Source: Geitlerinema sp. S16 (lineage in GTDB: Bacteria > Cyanobacteriota > Cyanobacteriia > Cyanobacteriales > Geitlerinemataceae). From it: a stretch of 61,427 bases of DNA. Positions 8,876 through 17,962 of the stretch are shown here, one piece after another (positions within the stretch are counted from its first letter, which is position 1; the number at the start of each line of letters is the position of its first letter). The notes under the pieces were generated by a model. It was not told the DNA's origin. It saw only the letters and a list, made by a program, of their open reading frames with translations, and did not search any database. Both the position numbers and the translations under genes were made by a program. The stretch covers positions 1-61,427 of the forward strand of contig JAABST010000025.1 of assembly GCA_011390275.1 (NCBI GenBank), given 5' to 3'.

Positions 8876-10462
8876 ATGACTCTGCAACAAGTTGGTGGCG
8901 TCTTACTGATTTTTCTAATCTGTCCGATCGTCGGGGCGCTGCCATTGTTGCAGTGGTTGGTCTATGGTCTGACGCGGATTGATCTGCGACAGGTCGGAAC
9001 CGGCAATGTGAGCGTGTCGGCGGCGTTTTATCACGGCGGGCGAGGGGCGGGTATCGCGGCGGTGCTGTCGGAAGCGAGCAAAGGGTTTGCGGCGGTGTAT
9101 CTGGCGCGGCTGTTTTTTCCGGCGTCGTCGGTGTGGGAACTGGTGGCGGTGATTGCGCTGGTGTTGGGACGATTTTGGGCGAGCCGGGGGGCAGGGGTGA
9201 CGAATGTGGTGTGGGCGATGTTGGCGCACGATCCGATCGTCATGCTACTGTGTGCGGCGTTTTGCGGCGTGGGGTTTACGATCGTGCGGGAGCGTCAGGC
9301 GGGTAAGCTCTTGGCGCTGGTTATGCTACCGGGGACGCTTTGGATGATGCATCCGGAGCAGATGGATCGCGTTGGCGCGGCGATCGCCCTGAGCGGTTTG
9401 CTCTACTGGATCTATCAAAAAGTGCCGGACGATCTCGACCTTAAGGCGACGGAGGCGAATCCCAAGGCTCAGCGGGTTTTTCGCTTTTTCCAGGCCGATC
9501 GCTCGATCGCAACCTTAGACGACCTGCTCGAAGCCGATCGCGTGGGCGATAAAATCGCGATGCTGTCGCAACTGCGCCGCTGGGGGTATGCCGTGCCGCT
9601 GGGCTGGGTGTGGCAAGCGGGTGATGATTTGGCTCTGATGGCGGAGGCGGTGCAGCCGGATATGGACGAGCGGGTGATCGTGCGATCGTCGCCTTGCGGT
9701 GAAACCACCGTGCCAGTCTCAGCTCGCGAAACCTACGGCTGCATTGCCAATATTGCGGACAGCGAGGCTCTGGCGCTCGCGATCGAGGAGTGCTGGAAGG
9801 TCTACGATCGCCCGGAGGCCATCGCCTATCGGCGCGATCGAGATCTCGACGATCCTGGAATGGCGGTACTCATTCAGTGTCAAATTCATGGCATCTTTTC
9901 CGGAACCGCATATCGCGTTTCGCCTTGCATTGAGTCTGAGGTTGTGGATACCTCGACAATCGCGCCCCCCCCCGATCAGCCGATGACCGATACGCCCCAC
10001 AACACACCCAACGCCGACCAAATTCACGCGCAAAATTCAACGATTCAGATCGACGCTTGGTTAGGCGAAGCGCTTCGTCGTCAGGTGTCGCGCTTAACTG
10101 TGGAACGTTATCGCATTGAGCGGAGTGTCAACCCAGACAAGTCTGGCGTGTCGCCGACATCGCAGGTTCCCCCACCGGCGATCCCACCCCATGCCGATCG
10201 CTTTGCACCCAAAATGCGATCGCTCCCCAGTAGTTCTCCAGACTCATTTCCCGCCCTACCGGCGGCTCAACTCCCGAACTGGATCGCCGCCTTCGAGGTT
10301 ACCCCCCTCCTGCGCGAGGATGATCAACCCTCCGGTGAGTTGCCGGACTGGCTGTTGCGCGAAGTGGCGGCGATCGTCTGGCAGCTCGAAGCGCGTTTGT
10401 CGTCGATGCCGCTCGCGATCGACTGGAGTTATGACGGCGATCGGCTGTGGATTTTGGGTTAG
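8876..10462 (+). CDS. PlsY-like glycerol-3-phosphate acyltransferase fused to a PEP-synthase/PPDK N-terminal-type domain
   Basis: A 528-residue protein. Residues 1-185 form a multi-pass membrane part with PlsY-like motifs: the glycine-rich GTGNVSVSAAFYHGGRGAG and the SKGFAAVYLA helix. PlsY acylates glycerol-3-phosphate with acyl-phosphate in phospholipid synthesis; standard PlsY is about 200 residues. From about residue 215 the sequence resembles the ATP-grasp N-terminal domain of PPDK/PEP synthase: LRRWGYAVPLGWVW, VIVRSSPCGETT, the segment ETYGCIANI, then DPGMAVLIQCQIHGIFSGTAY (read in two parts). A proline/serine-rich linker (about 350-450) breaks that domain, and the C-terminus (LPDWLLREVAAIVWQLEARL...LWILG) matches the end of a PPDK-N domain. 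Start ATG 8876 follows a three-codon ATG-CGA-TGA at 8871. Whether the ATP-grasp half is active is unknown; the phosphohistidine and PEP-binding domains are absent. Confidence 0.75.
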   Translation: MTLQQVGGVLLIFLICPIVGALPLLQWLVYGLTRIDLRQVGTGNVSVSAAFYHGGRGAGIAAVLSEASKGFAAVYLARLFFPASSVWELVAVIALVLGRFWASRGAGVTNVVWAMLAHDPIVMLLCAAFCGVGFTIVRERQAGKLLALVMLPGTLWMMHPEQMDRVGAAIALSGLLYWIYQKVPDDLDLKATEANPKAQRVFRFFQADRSIATLDDLLEADRVGDKIAMLSQLRRWGYAVPLGWVWQAGDDLALMAEAVQPDMDERVIVRSSPCGETTVPVSARETYGCIANIADSEALALAIEECWKVYDRPEAIAYRRDRDLDDPGMAVLIQCQIHGIFSGTAYRVSPCIESEVVDTSTIAPPPDQPMTDTPHNTPNADQIHAQNSTIQIDAWLGEALRRQVSRLTVERYRIERSVNPDKSGVSPTSQVPPPAIPPHADRFAPKMRSLPSSSPDSFPALPAAQLPNWIAAFEVTPLLREDDQPSGELPDWLLREVAAIVWQLEARLSSMPLAIDWSYDGDRLWILG

Positions 10463-10555
10463 TGTGTATCCCACAAAAAACGTGAATTTGAGATTCCCAT
10501 CGCTCGGATCTCCGTCGCAGGGCAAAAATTAAACGTTGGCCGAAGTTCGGTCTTC

Positions 10556-10595
10556 ACTGGGTAAGCGCCAGAAATTTAATTGATGACAGCCCCTA
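10556..10595. repeat. Partial copy of the TAGGGGCT miniature element
   Basis: Forty bases match the right part of the 57-bp element at 33590 and 38499, ending in AGCCCCTA (10588-10595). The left terminal repeat is missing or diverged. The element's CTA supplies the TAG stop of the minus-strand ABC ATPase gene. Confidence 0.7.
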
Positions 10596-11669
10596 GCCGA
10601 CTCGCTCGCCGGTCACGCTGTCAAACCAATGGAGCTGATCATCCGGTAGGAATAGCTCTAGTTCACCGCGATGCCATGCCGTTCCCTGGGGGACGAGAGC
10701 GCGAATCTTGAGCGGTTCATGATCGCCTCGCGGAATCGCCACGCTCAGCAGATGACCCATGCCGAGATGCTCACTGAGGAAGAGATCGCCCCGCACGGTG
10801 ACGGGCTGATCCGTCTGGGCGATCGCGACGTGTTCCGGGCGGATACCCAGCACGATCGTTTTCGGCGGCATGGCGATCGTCTCCGGTAGCCGCACCTGAA
10901 ACTCACCCAAGCGAGCATAACGGCCATCACAGATCAGCGTCATCAAATTCATTTGCGGACTGCCAACAAACCCGGCCACAAACTGATTGGCGGGACAGTT
11001 GTAAATTACTTCCGGCGCTGCAAGCTGCTGAATCATACCGTCACACAACACCGCCACCTTGGTCGAGAGGGTCATCGCTTCGGTTTGATCATGGGTAACG
11101 TAAACCACCGGAGCCGCCTGCCCCTCGAAGATTTGCTTTAACTCGGCTCGTACCTGTTCACGCAGCAGCGCATCGAGATTACTCAGCGGCTCATCGAGCA
11201 AAAACACCGCCGGTTGTCGCACCAACGCCCGCGCCAGGGCGACGCGCTGCCGCTGACCGCCGGAGAGCTGACCCGGTTTGCGATCGAGCAGATCATCAAG
11301 CCCGAGCTTGGCACTGACTGCGCGAATGCGTCCGATGATTTCGCGTTCGTCGATTTTCTTTAGCCGCAAACTCGCGGCGATGTTCGCCTTGGCGTTCATG
11401 TGCGGGTAGAGCGCGTAACTTTGAAACACCATCGCCATATTGCGATCGCCCGGACGCATCCGTGTGACATCGCGACCATCAACCAACACCTGACCGCGCG
11501 TCGGCTGATCCAACCCCGCGATCGCCCGCAGCGTCGTCGATTTCCCGCAGCCGGACGGCCCCAACAGCGTTAAAAATTCATCATCGCGCACTGTCAAGCT
11601 CAGATCCTTAACCGGAATCGAGGTCGGTGAATAGGTTTTGTTCAGGTTTTTAAGTTCGAGAATCGCCAT
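10593..11669 (-). CDS. Sugar/compatible-solute ABC transporter ATPase (MalK/UgpC type)
   Basis: A 358-residue CUT1-family ATPase. It shows Walker A GPSGCGKST, the Q-loop FQSYALYPHM, signature LSGGQRQRVALARAL, Walker B AVFLLDEPLSNLD and the H-loop VTHDQTEAM. The C-terminal third is a TOBE-type regulatory domain (LGIRPEHVAI). It would energise the two permeases encoded just upstream and corresponds to GgtA of the cyanobacterial glucosylglycerol transporter, though such ATPases can serve several sugar importers. The last gene of the minus-strand operon. Its stop codon lies in the end of a dispersed repeat, so the original C-terminus may have been longer. Confidence 0.9.
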   Translation of the reverse strand: MAILELKNLNKTYSPTSIPVKDLSLTVRDDEFLTLLGPSGCGKSTTLRAIAGLDQPTRGQVLVDGRDVTRMRPGDRNMAMVFQSYALYPHMNAKANIAASLRLKKIDEREIIGRIRAVSAKLGLDDLLDRKPGQLSGGQRQRVALARALVRQPAVFLLDEPLSNLDALLREQVRAELKQIFEGQAAPVVYVTHDQTEAMTLSTKVAVLCDGMIQQLAAPEVIYNCPANQFVAGFVGSPQMNLMTLICDGRYARLGEFQVRLPETIAMPPKTIVLGIRPEHVAIAQTDQPVTVRGDLFLSEHLGMGHLLSVAIPRGDHEPLKIRALVPQGTAWHRGELELFLPDDQLHWFDSVTGERVG

Positions 11670-11780
11670 AATAAAATCGAATTAATCTTTAAATGAATAC
11701 CGCTCAATCAATTACGCTCAATTTCGCTCAAGCTGGCCTAATTGATCGCGCTTGATCGCACTGAATCAACCGCATAAGGG

Positions 11781-12662
11781 TCATCCTTTAACCGCACCCG
11801 CCGTTAGACCCTGGACAATTTTGCGCTGGAAAAATAGCACCAATACCACCAGTGGAATTGTCCCGACCACCGTTGCCGCCGCGATCGGGCCGTAGGGCGT
11901 GTCAAACTGGCTTGCGCCACTGAGTTGCGCCGTCGCCACTGGTATCGTTTTCAACGCTTCTTGGGTCATAAACGTTAGCGCAAACAGAAATTCATTCCAG
12001 GCAAAAATAAACGTCAAAATGCCGGTGGTCACTAGTGCAGGAAGGGTTAAAGGCAGCAATATTTGTAACAGCATTTGCCCGGTACTATAGCCGTCAATTT
12101 TGGCAGCATCTTCTAAATCTTGCGGTAATTGTTGGAAAAAGCTACGCATTACCAAAATTGTCAGCGGCAGATTAATTGCGGTGTAAGGCACAATCAGCGC
12201 TAAATAATTATTACCCAGACCGAAAACTCGTGCGATTTCTAAGAGGCCGAGAAAGAGCAAGATGTAGGGAAAAAGCGTCACAATTAAAATCACGCCCAAA
12301 ATGATATTTTTACCGGGAACCGGTTGGCGCGTCAGGCTATAGGCGGCAGGAGTTCCGATCGCCAAACACAGCAGCGTTGAGACGATCGAAATAAAACCAC
12401 TATTAAACAGATAATTCCAAAAGGGCCGCCGCGCGAACAGCTCGACGTAATGGCTCAAGGTGTAGCGACTGGGAAAATAGATATTCGGGGTCGTTTCAAT
12501 GTCGGCATTGACTTTTACGGAGGTGAGGAACTGCCAGAAAATTGGCGCTAGGCAGAAAATGAGCAGGGCGGCGATCGCGAAACCCAACGCAATTCGCTGC
12601 CAAACGGGTGTAGAGAGTGAAGATTGATCGGTCATATTATTTAAATAATTTGAGTTATTCAC
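11781..12662 (-). CDS. ABC transporter permease, MalG type (GgtD-like)
   Basis: A 293-residue inner-membrane permease with about six hydrophobic helices. The binding-protein-dependent transport signature (EAA loop) is read at residues about 180-200 as EDAAKIDGYSTGQMLLQILLP. The long N-terminal segment with SVKVNADIETTPNIYFPSRYTL is typical of MalG-type CUT1 subunits. It pairs with the MalF-type permease upstream. Substrate is inferred from the whole cluster to be a sugar or compatible solute such as glucosylglycerol, sucrose or trehalose. Confidence 0.88.
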   Translation of the reverse strand: MNNSNYLNNMTDQSSLSTPVWQRIALGFAIAALLIFCLAPIFWQFLTSVKVNADIETTPNIYFPSRYTLSHYVELFARRPFWNYLFNSGFISIVSTLLCLAIGTPAAYSLTRQPVPGKNIILGVILIVTLFPYILLFLGLLEIARVFGLGNNYLALIVPYTAINLPLTILVMRSFFQQLPQDLEDAAKIDGYSTGQMLLQILLPLTLPALVTTGILTFIFAWNEFLFALTFMTQEALKTIPVATAQLSGASQFDTPYGPIAAATVVGTIPLVVLVLFFQRKIVQGLTAGAVKG

Positions 12663-12729
12663 TTATCGAGATTTAAGAACTTATACGTTTATACAGTTAA
12701 TGTAGATCAAGCTAATTAATAGTGGCTTC

Positions 12730-12762
12730 AGACCTTTAAGATTTTAAAAACCTCAAAGGTCT
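12730..12762. repeat. Intercistronic hairpin in the ABC operon, copy 1
   Basis: AGACCTTTAAGATTTT (12730-12745) pairs with AAAACCTCAAAGGTCT (12747-12762), two mismatched or G-U positions. It has no T tract on the coding strand, so it is more likely an mRNA stabiliser or repeat than a terminator. The same motif recurs in opposite orientation at 13771. Confidence 0.55.
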
Positions 12763-12828
12763 CGTTACCCGCGATCCATCTATTTTTGAACTTGGGCTAC
12801 TTACCACTTATAAACCAATAAGCTTTCG

Positions 12829-13734
12829 TTAGCGGTTGACCAAATCAATACCGCGTTTTTGCAGTAGCCATGCCACGCATAACACCACTGCGATTAACAA
12901 GACAAACGTTACAACCGTTAAGGCCGCTCCATAGCCGAAATCGAGATATCGCATCACCGTAGAATAGATATAAAGCGACACCATTTCAGTTGATCCGGCG
13001 GGGCCTCCGCCCGTCATTACCTGCACTAAGTCAAATATCCCGAAGGATTGAGCAAAGCGAAATAGCACTGCGATCGCAATTTGTGGCACGAGTAGCGGCA
13101 AGGTGATTTGCGTGAAGCTTTGCCAAGGGGTCGCCCCGTCCATCGCATGAGCTTCGTAGAGATCATTTGGGATTGATTGCAAGCCCGCGAGTAGGAGAAT
13201 ACTAACGAATGACGTTGTTTTCCACACATCCGCAATCACCAGCGAAACCATTGCTAGCGTCGGATTTCCGAGCCAGTTAATACCACTTTCAATCAGATGT
13301 AATCGCTGCAAAATATCATTGACAACACCGTATTGATCGTTAAAAATCCAGCTCCAGCCGACGGCCATAACGGCAGTGGGCAAAGCCCAGGGCAAAATCG
13401 CGATCGTCCGTACCAAACCGCGCCCCACAAAAGCTCGATTGAGCAACATGGCGATCGCCAAACCCAGCACCAGCTCAATCACCACCGACGCCAGCGTAAA
13501 CACCGTCGTATTGCCCAAACTCTGCCAAAATCGCCCGTCTCCCACCATGCGGCTATAGTTGCCGAGGCCGTGAAAGACGGGCTGTAGCTGCGTGCCGAGA
13601 TTTTCTGCGAAGAAGCTCATCCCGAAGGAGCGGGCGATCGGGTAGCCATAGACCCCGAGCAGCAGCAGCAATGCAGGCGCGAGAAAAAAGATGGCAATGC
13701 GGCGATCGTGATTATCAAAAGATCGATGTTCCAT
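12829..13734 (-). CDS. ABC transporter permease, MalF type (GgtC-like)
   Basis: A 301-residue permease with about six transmembrane helices. The EAA loop reads YEAHAMDGATPWQSFTQITL near residues 194-213. The N-terminus (RRIAIFFLAPALLLLLGVYG) enters the membrane directly, as in short CUT1 MalF-type subunits. It lies between the binding-protein gene and the second permease gene, with roughly 90-170-base spacers that contain related hairpins. Confidence 0.88.
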   Translation of the reverse strand: MEHRSFDNHDRRIAIFFLAPALLLLLGVYGYPIARSFGMSFFAENLGTQLQPVFHGLGNYSRMVGDGRFWQSLGNTTVFTLASVVIELVLGLAIAMLLNRAFVGRGLVRTIAILPWALPTAVMAVGWSWIFNDQYGVVNDILQRLHLIESGINWLGNPTLAMVSLVIADVWKTTSFVSILLLAGLQSIPNDLYEAHAMDGATPWQSFTQITLPLLVPQIAIAVLFRFAQSFGIFDLVQVMTGGGPAGSTEMVSLYIYSTVMRYLDFGYGAALTVVTFVLLIAVVLCVAWLLQKRGIDLVNR

Positions 13735-13770
13735 GATTTCTTTTAAGGGAATGAATGGATTGCAAGGGGC

Positions 13771-13810
13771 GAGACCTTTGAGGTTTTGAAAACATCAAAA
13801 GCCTAAGGCC
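13771..13810. repeat. Intercistronic repeat in the ABC operon, copy 2
   Basis: AGACCTTTGAGGTTTTGAAA matches the reverse complement of the right arm at 12747-12762. It lies in the previous spacer of the same operon, in opposite orientation, and can fold with the following ATCAAAAG. Confidence 0.5.
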
Positions 13811-13826
13811 ACGTTAAAAAGTACCG

Positions 13827-15143
13827 CTAACGATCGAGCAGTGATCGCGTTTCGCGAGCCGCCGCCTGCATCGCGGTCTCCGGTGTCATTGACTCCGTAA
13901 AGGCTGACGTTAAGTAACGCTGTAAAATGTCGGATACTTGTGCATATTGAGGCACGGAAGGCCGTAACACCGGACTAGTTTCGAGGATGTCAACGAGGGT
14001 TTTATACTGAGAAAATTTGTCCGTGATCTCCGGATCATCAGCTAACGATCGAACACTTGAAATGAAGCTATTTTGTAAAACAAATTGCTTCTGGACTTCA
14101 GCACTACCAAAGAACTCTAAGGCTCGCCATGCCGCTTGAGGATGTTTTGTAAACCGGTTTATTCCTAAACCCCAGCCCCCCTGACAGGCTCCACTCGACT
14201 GATTCGGCTCGTGTACCATCGGCACAATTCCAACTTTTCCTTTGATCGGCGAATCGGGCTTATTCACCTCACTCCAAACGTACGGCCAATTGCGTAAAAA
14301 GGCGCTGTCTCCATTACGGAAAAAACGTAGGGTTTCGGTTTCGGTATAGGTCGTTGTTCCCGGTGGTGAAATGCCTTCGCTAATCGCACGCTGCAAGAAG
14401 TTAACTGCCGCGATCGCCTCCGGTTGATCAAGCCCCACCGCCTGGGTTTCCGGATTCACCCAAAACCCGCCAAAGCCTTCCAGCACTTCCACAAACATCG
14501 CCGCCAAACCTTCGTACTGCTTGCCTTGCCACAGGTAGCCCCAATCCACGACACCGCTCGCCTGGAGCTGCTTGGAACTCTCCATCAAATCCGCAAAGGT
14601 TTGGGGCGGTTCTAGACCGGCGGCTTCGAGCAAATCTTTGCGGTAGTAGAGCATCCCCATATCGGTGCGAAAGGGTAGCCGATAGAGTCCATCTTGGTAG
14701 CGTCCGCCTTCAAGATCGCCGGGGAGATAGTTCGCCAGCTCGTCTTGAGAGATGAACTGAGACAGATCGGTTAACCAGCCTGCTGCGGCAAATTTGGGAA
14801 CCCAGGCGATGTCGAGATAAATCAGATCGTAGGGAGAATCACCCAGGATGAAGGCCGAGGTGTGGAGGTCTTCGACTAAATTGGTGGCGCTCGGACCTTC
14901 GATGACGTTGAGGCGAATGTCGGGATTTTCGGCCTCGAACCGATCGACGATCGCGCTCCACTGCTGCGCTTCGGGGACGTGCATCAGCATCGTCAACTCC
15001 ACAGGCTGTTGCGCACGTACCACCACCGCGATCAGGATCGAAACGGCGACGCTGAGGGCAATCCAAAGGGGCGATCGTCTGCGGTAACGTGGCGAAATCT
15101 TTGCAAGCCAGTGTTGCAAAATGTTCATCGTTTTAGTCTCCAT
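13827..15143 (-). CDS. ABC transporter substrate-binding protein (GgtB-like)
   Basis: A CUT1-family solute-binding protein of 438 residues from this start. Residues about 20-45 are a hydrophobic signal segment (PLWIALSVAVSILIAVVVRAQQ). The mature part has VELTMLMHVP, FEAENPDIRLNVIEGPSATN, LIYLDIAWVPKFAAAGWL and PFRTDMGMLYYRKDLL, typical of maltose/trehalose/glucosylglycerol binders. The frame extends to 15290, but that extra 49-residue segment is unlike family N-termini, so ATG at 15143 (AAGGTGA upstream) is preferred; ATG 15128 with GGAG upstream is also possible. First transporter gene of the operon, after the flippase-like gene. Confidence 0.88.
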   Translation of the reverse strand: METKTMNILQHWLAKISPRYRRRSPLWIALSVAVSILIAVVVRAQQPVELTMLMHVPEAQQWSAIVDRFEAENPDIRLNVIEGPSATNLVEDLHTSAFILGDSPYDLIYLDIAWVPKFAAAGWLTDLSQFISQDELANYLPGDLEGGRYQDGLYRLPFRTDMGMLYYRKDLLEAAGLEPPQTFADLMESSKQLQASGVVDWGYLWQGKQYEGLAAMFVEVLEGFGGFWVNPETQAVGLDQPEAIAAVNFLQRAISEGISPPGTTTYTETETLRFFRNGDSAFLRNWPYVWSEVNKPDSPIKGKVGIVPMVHEPNQSSGACQGGWGLGINRFTKHPQAAWRALEFFGSAEVQKQFVLQNSFISSVRSLADDPEITDKFSQYKTLVDILETSPVLRPSVPQYAQVSDILQRYLTSAFTESMTPETAMQAAARETRSLLDR

Positions 15144-15286
15144 AGCAGCATCACCTTGGGTGACTCGTCGCTCAAGGTTGCGGGGTCGCCGATGACGATC
15201 CCGCAAGATCACCATACAAAATAATTCCGGGGTCTCGCTATTAAGTGTTCTTACGCGAGCCTGATTCTGCGTCAGTCTTGTCGATC

Positions 15287-16261
15287 TCACTGCCCCGCTG
15301 TTTTGGCTGCTTTTTCCGATCGCGCCCGACTGAGAAACTGCCCGAAAAACGGTAGACCACCGATCGCGGGCAACAGATAGCGCGACGTACAGAGTAAACC
15401 CAGCGCCGCGCCGGTTTGCGCGTTGAAATACGGCTGATAGAAGATGATCAGGGCGGCATCACGCGTGCCGACTCCGGCAAAGGTGAGGGGCAACAAACCG
15501 GCCAAAATCGAGAGCGGCGAGAGGGCGAGGTTGGCGATAAACGGCACGCTGGCCTTGAGCGCAAAGATGAAAAACCAGATTTGCAGCAGGTGGAGCAGCC
15601 AAATGCCGATCGAGGTGAGCGTAATCACGGCCAGTTGTTGCCGATCGCGCCAAAAATACGTTTGCATCTCGCGCCAGGAGGCTTGCAGGCGATCGAGCTT
15701 TTGCCCCACCTTGCCGTTTGCTCCACCCGGTGCAATTCGCCGCCCGATCCGAAACGCCAGATTCGCGATCCGGCTCGATGCTAAAATCGCCGTCCCGCCA
15801 ACCAAACCGCCGACAATCCCCACCGCCATCAACCAAAACAGCGCGTCTTTATTCGGGTAGAGCAGCAGCCCAAAGGAGCACCACAGCAGCAGCGACAGCA
15901 GATCGCAGGCTTTCTCAAACACCACCAGCGACAGCGACAGCGATCCGCTCAGATAGCCCCGATCGCGAATGAAATACGCCTTGGCGATATCGCCCATCTT
16001 CGACGGCAGAATCATATTCAGGACGCTCGCCGCCAGGGTTAGCTTATTCGCCATCCCAAAGCCGATCCGCCCCGCTTCGGGCATGAGCTGCTGTAGTCGC
16101 CAGCTCGTCGCCAGGGTTAGCGGTATGACCATCCCCAGGGAGATGACCATCCACAGCCGATCGCAATCACGAAACACCGTCACAAGTCCGGCGAAGTCGA
16201 TTTTGGTGTAAATCACGATCAGAATCCCGAGGCTCACGATCGCGGAAATCAGTCGTTTCAT
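15287..16261 (-). CDS. Flippase-like membrane protein (LPG synthase TM / UPF0104 family)
   Basis: A 324-residue integral membrane protein with about eight hydrophobic segments. It shows the family features: an N-terminal LGILIVIYTKIDFAGL, a WRLQQLMPEAG loop, the NMILPSKMGDIAKAYFI motif, EKACDLLSLL, and a late FAGVGTRDAALIIFY. Relatives include the membrane domain of MprF and YbhN and are thought to move lipids. It precedes the ABC transporter genes on the same strand, 143 bases before the preferred start of the binding protein; a functional link is not established. Confidence 0.85.
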   Translation of the reverse strand: MKRLISAIVSLGILIVIYTKIDFAGLVTVFRDCDRLWMVISLGMVIPLTLATSWRLQQLMPEAGRIGFGMANKLTLAASVLNMILPSKMGDIAKAYFIRDRGYLSGSLSLSLVVFEKACDLLSLLLWCSFGLLLYPNKDALFWLMAVGIVGGLVGGTAILASSRIANLAFRIGRRIAPGGANGKVGQKLDRLQASWREMQTYFWRDRQQLAVITLTSIGIWLLHLLQIWFFIFALKASVPFIANLALSPLSILAGLLPLTFAGVGTRDAALIIFYQPYFNAQTGAALGLLCTSRYLLPAIGGLPFFGQFLSRARSEKAAKTAGQ

Positions 16262-16348
16262 AGGGACTAGGCCAGGTAAAAAGATGTGGTAAAGCTAGGG
16301 CTGATGCAAACAGACTCGACCAGAGATTAAACCGAAAACTCATTCCCC

Positions 16349-17038
16349 ATGATCTATCTTCTGTCCAACGATGATGGCATTGATGCCCCCGGCATCGCTG
16401 CCCTCGCTGCTGCCCTCGATCGCCTGGGGAAATCATCCCAGATCGTCGTTGCTCCCGATCGGCAATACTCCGGTTGCGGCCACCAAGTCACGGCCGATCG
16501 CCCGATCGCCGTTGACCCGCGCGACGCCAACCACTACGCCATTTCCGGCACACCCGCCGACTGCATTCGTCTGGCGCTGCATCAACTCTGCCCGAACCCG
16601 AGCTGGATTCTGTCGGGCATTAATTCGGGGGGAAATATGGGCGTCGATGCCTATATTTCCGGGACGCTGGCCGCTGTACGGGAGGGCGCGATGCATGGCG
16701 TTCCGGGGATTGCCATTTCACAGTATCGCGATCGACACAGGCCGCTGAATTGGGAGCGATCGACGCAGTTAACGACACGAGTGTTGGGCGATTTATTCGA
16801 TTGGGGTTGCGATCGCGGCACGTTTTGGAACGTGAATTTACCGCATTTAGCAGACGAGGCGGAGGAGCCGGAGATGGTGGTCTGTGAGGCGAGTACGTCG
16901 CCCTTGCCGATTAACTATCAGCAAACGCCCGAGGGCTATCTGTACCAAGGGGATTATCAGAGCCGTGAAGCTTTGCCGGGAACCGATGTTGCGGCCTGTT
17001 TCGCGGGCAAAATCGCGATCGTGCGGGTGGCGGTGTAG
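16349..17038 (+). CDS. surE: 5'/3'-nucleotidase SurE
   Basis: A 229-residue metal-dependent phosphatase acting on nucleoside monophosphates. The motif LLSNDDGIDAPG at residues 4-15 provides the metal-binding Asp pair; ISGTPADCIRLAL, SGINSGGNMG and SGTLAAVREG follow as in SurE. The C-terminus (GTDVAACFAGKIAIVRV) is also typical. It is divergent from the flippase-like gene with an 87-base spacer holding both promoters. Confidence 0.95.
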   Translation: MIYLLSNDDGIDAPGIAALAAALDRLGKSSQIVVAPDRQYSGCGHQVTADRPIAVDPRDANHYAISGTPADCIRLALHQLCPNPSWILSGINSGGNMGVDAYISGTLAAVREGAMHGVPGIAISQYRDRHRPLNWERSTQLTTRVLGDLFDWGCDRGTFWNVNLPHLADEAEEPEMVVCEASTSPLPINYQQTPEGYLYQGDYQSREALPGTDVAACFAGKIAIVRVAV

Positions 17039-17127
17039 TCACGGCAAGGTCAGACCCGGTTAATCCCAAGTAGAAGTCGGACTTCGGCGTAAATCCGGTT
17101 AAAACCCACGAAAAACCGTAGCGGGTC

Positions 17128-17505
17128 TCAATCCCGAACTACAGCCAAAAGGATCGCCGCGCCGATCGTGTAGGCCACCAAATCGCGCCAATCGAACACC
17201 GACCCGATGACCGTGACCGCCAGCCGATTATCAGCCAAACCCAAGCGTTCAACCAGGCGAAAATACTGCGAAAATTCCACCGCCCAGGCAAACGCCAGCG
17301 TTGCGAGGACAAGCCAGCGGGTGCGGGTTTGGATAAACGATCGCACAAAATAAAACACCAGGATAACCACGAGGGTATCGCCCACCAGTGGTCGCACGAA
17401 GGGATCGTCGAGCCATAGCGCGATCGCGACCTCAACAACAAAGACGACGAGAAAAATCCCAAACGAACGCGGGTCAAATCGAAAGGTCATGGGTCTAAAT
17501 TGCAA
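17128..17505 (-). CDS. DUF2809 membrane protein
   Basis: A 125-residue protein with four hydrophobic helices (from residue 15 on: FGIFLVVFVVEVAIALWL, then GDTLVVILVFYFVRSF, WLVLATLAFAWAVEFSQYF and a final helix). The pattern DDPFVRPLVGDTLVV and the acidic VEFSQYF match DUF2809, an uncharacterised small membrane family. An alternative start is the ATG at 17490. It is convergent with surE. Confidence 0.8.
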   Translation of the reverse strand: MQFRPMTFRFDPRSFGIFLVVFVVEVAIALWLDDPFVRPLVGDTLVVILVFYFVRSFIQTRTRWLVLATLAFAWAVEFSQYFRLVERLGLADNRLAVTVIGSVFDWRDLVAYTIGAAILLAVVRD

Positions 17506-17962
17506 CTTTTCACCGCTATCCGAGGTCTTCGATACTCGATGTTGATCCAGCTTGTAAGCCGATACCGCCGAAAGTTCGTCGGGCGCGATCGACCCGTTTC
17601 CTCTGAGTTTCTGGATGACTTAAATGAATCCATCATGATTATTTTTTGACGATCGATCCAATCCATCCTTCGATTAATCCTAACGCCCGTTCATTGAACA
17701 AAACCGAGCGCAACCGGTCGATTCACCCCGCGATCGCCTCAGCACCACAGCAGAAAAATTAAAGTAAAACTCGACAAACTTGCTATGGTGCTAGGGGGTT
17801 TTTATGCGGTCGTCTCTTGTGCTCAGCGATCTCAGCGATCTCAGCGTCGCTCAGCGGCTCGACTCGAAGCACCCCTGGCAGTCAAGGCCATCAAACCGCC
17901 TGCCCCTTCAACTTTGTTAACCCGTACCTCGGATTCGTCCACACCGGCTCGAACTAAACCGT
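17506..17962. other. Spacer upstream of the TolC-like gene
   Basis: About 450 bases between divergent genes. It contains a short tandem stretch of CTCAGCGAT units (about 17821-17850). A 94-residue frame at 17785-18069 is not considered real. No clear promoter was assigned. Confidence 0.5.

Noticed and set aside
15144..15290. N-terminal extension of the binding protein with GTGA overlap to the previous gene
   Set aside because: The overlap looks attractive, but the 49 extra residues are basic, lack a signal and are unlike the family; the signal peptide lies after ATG 15143.
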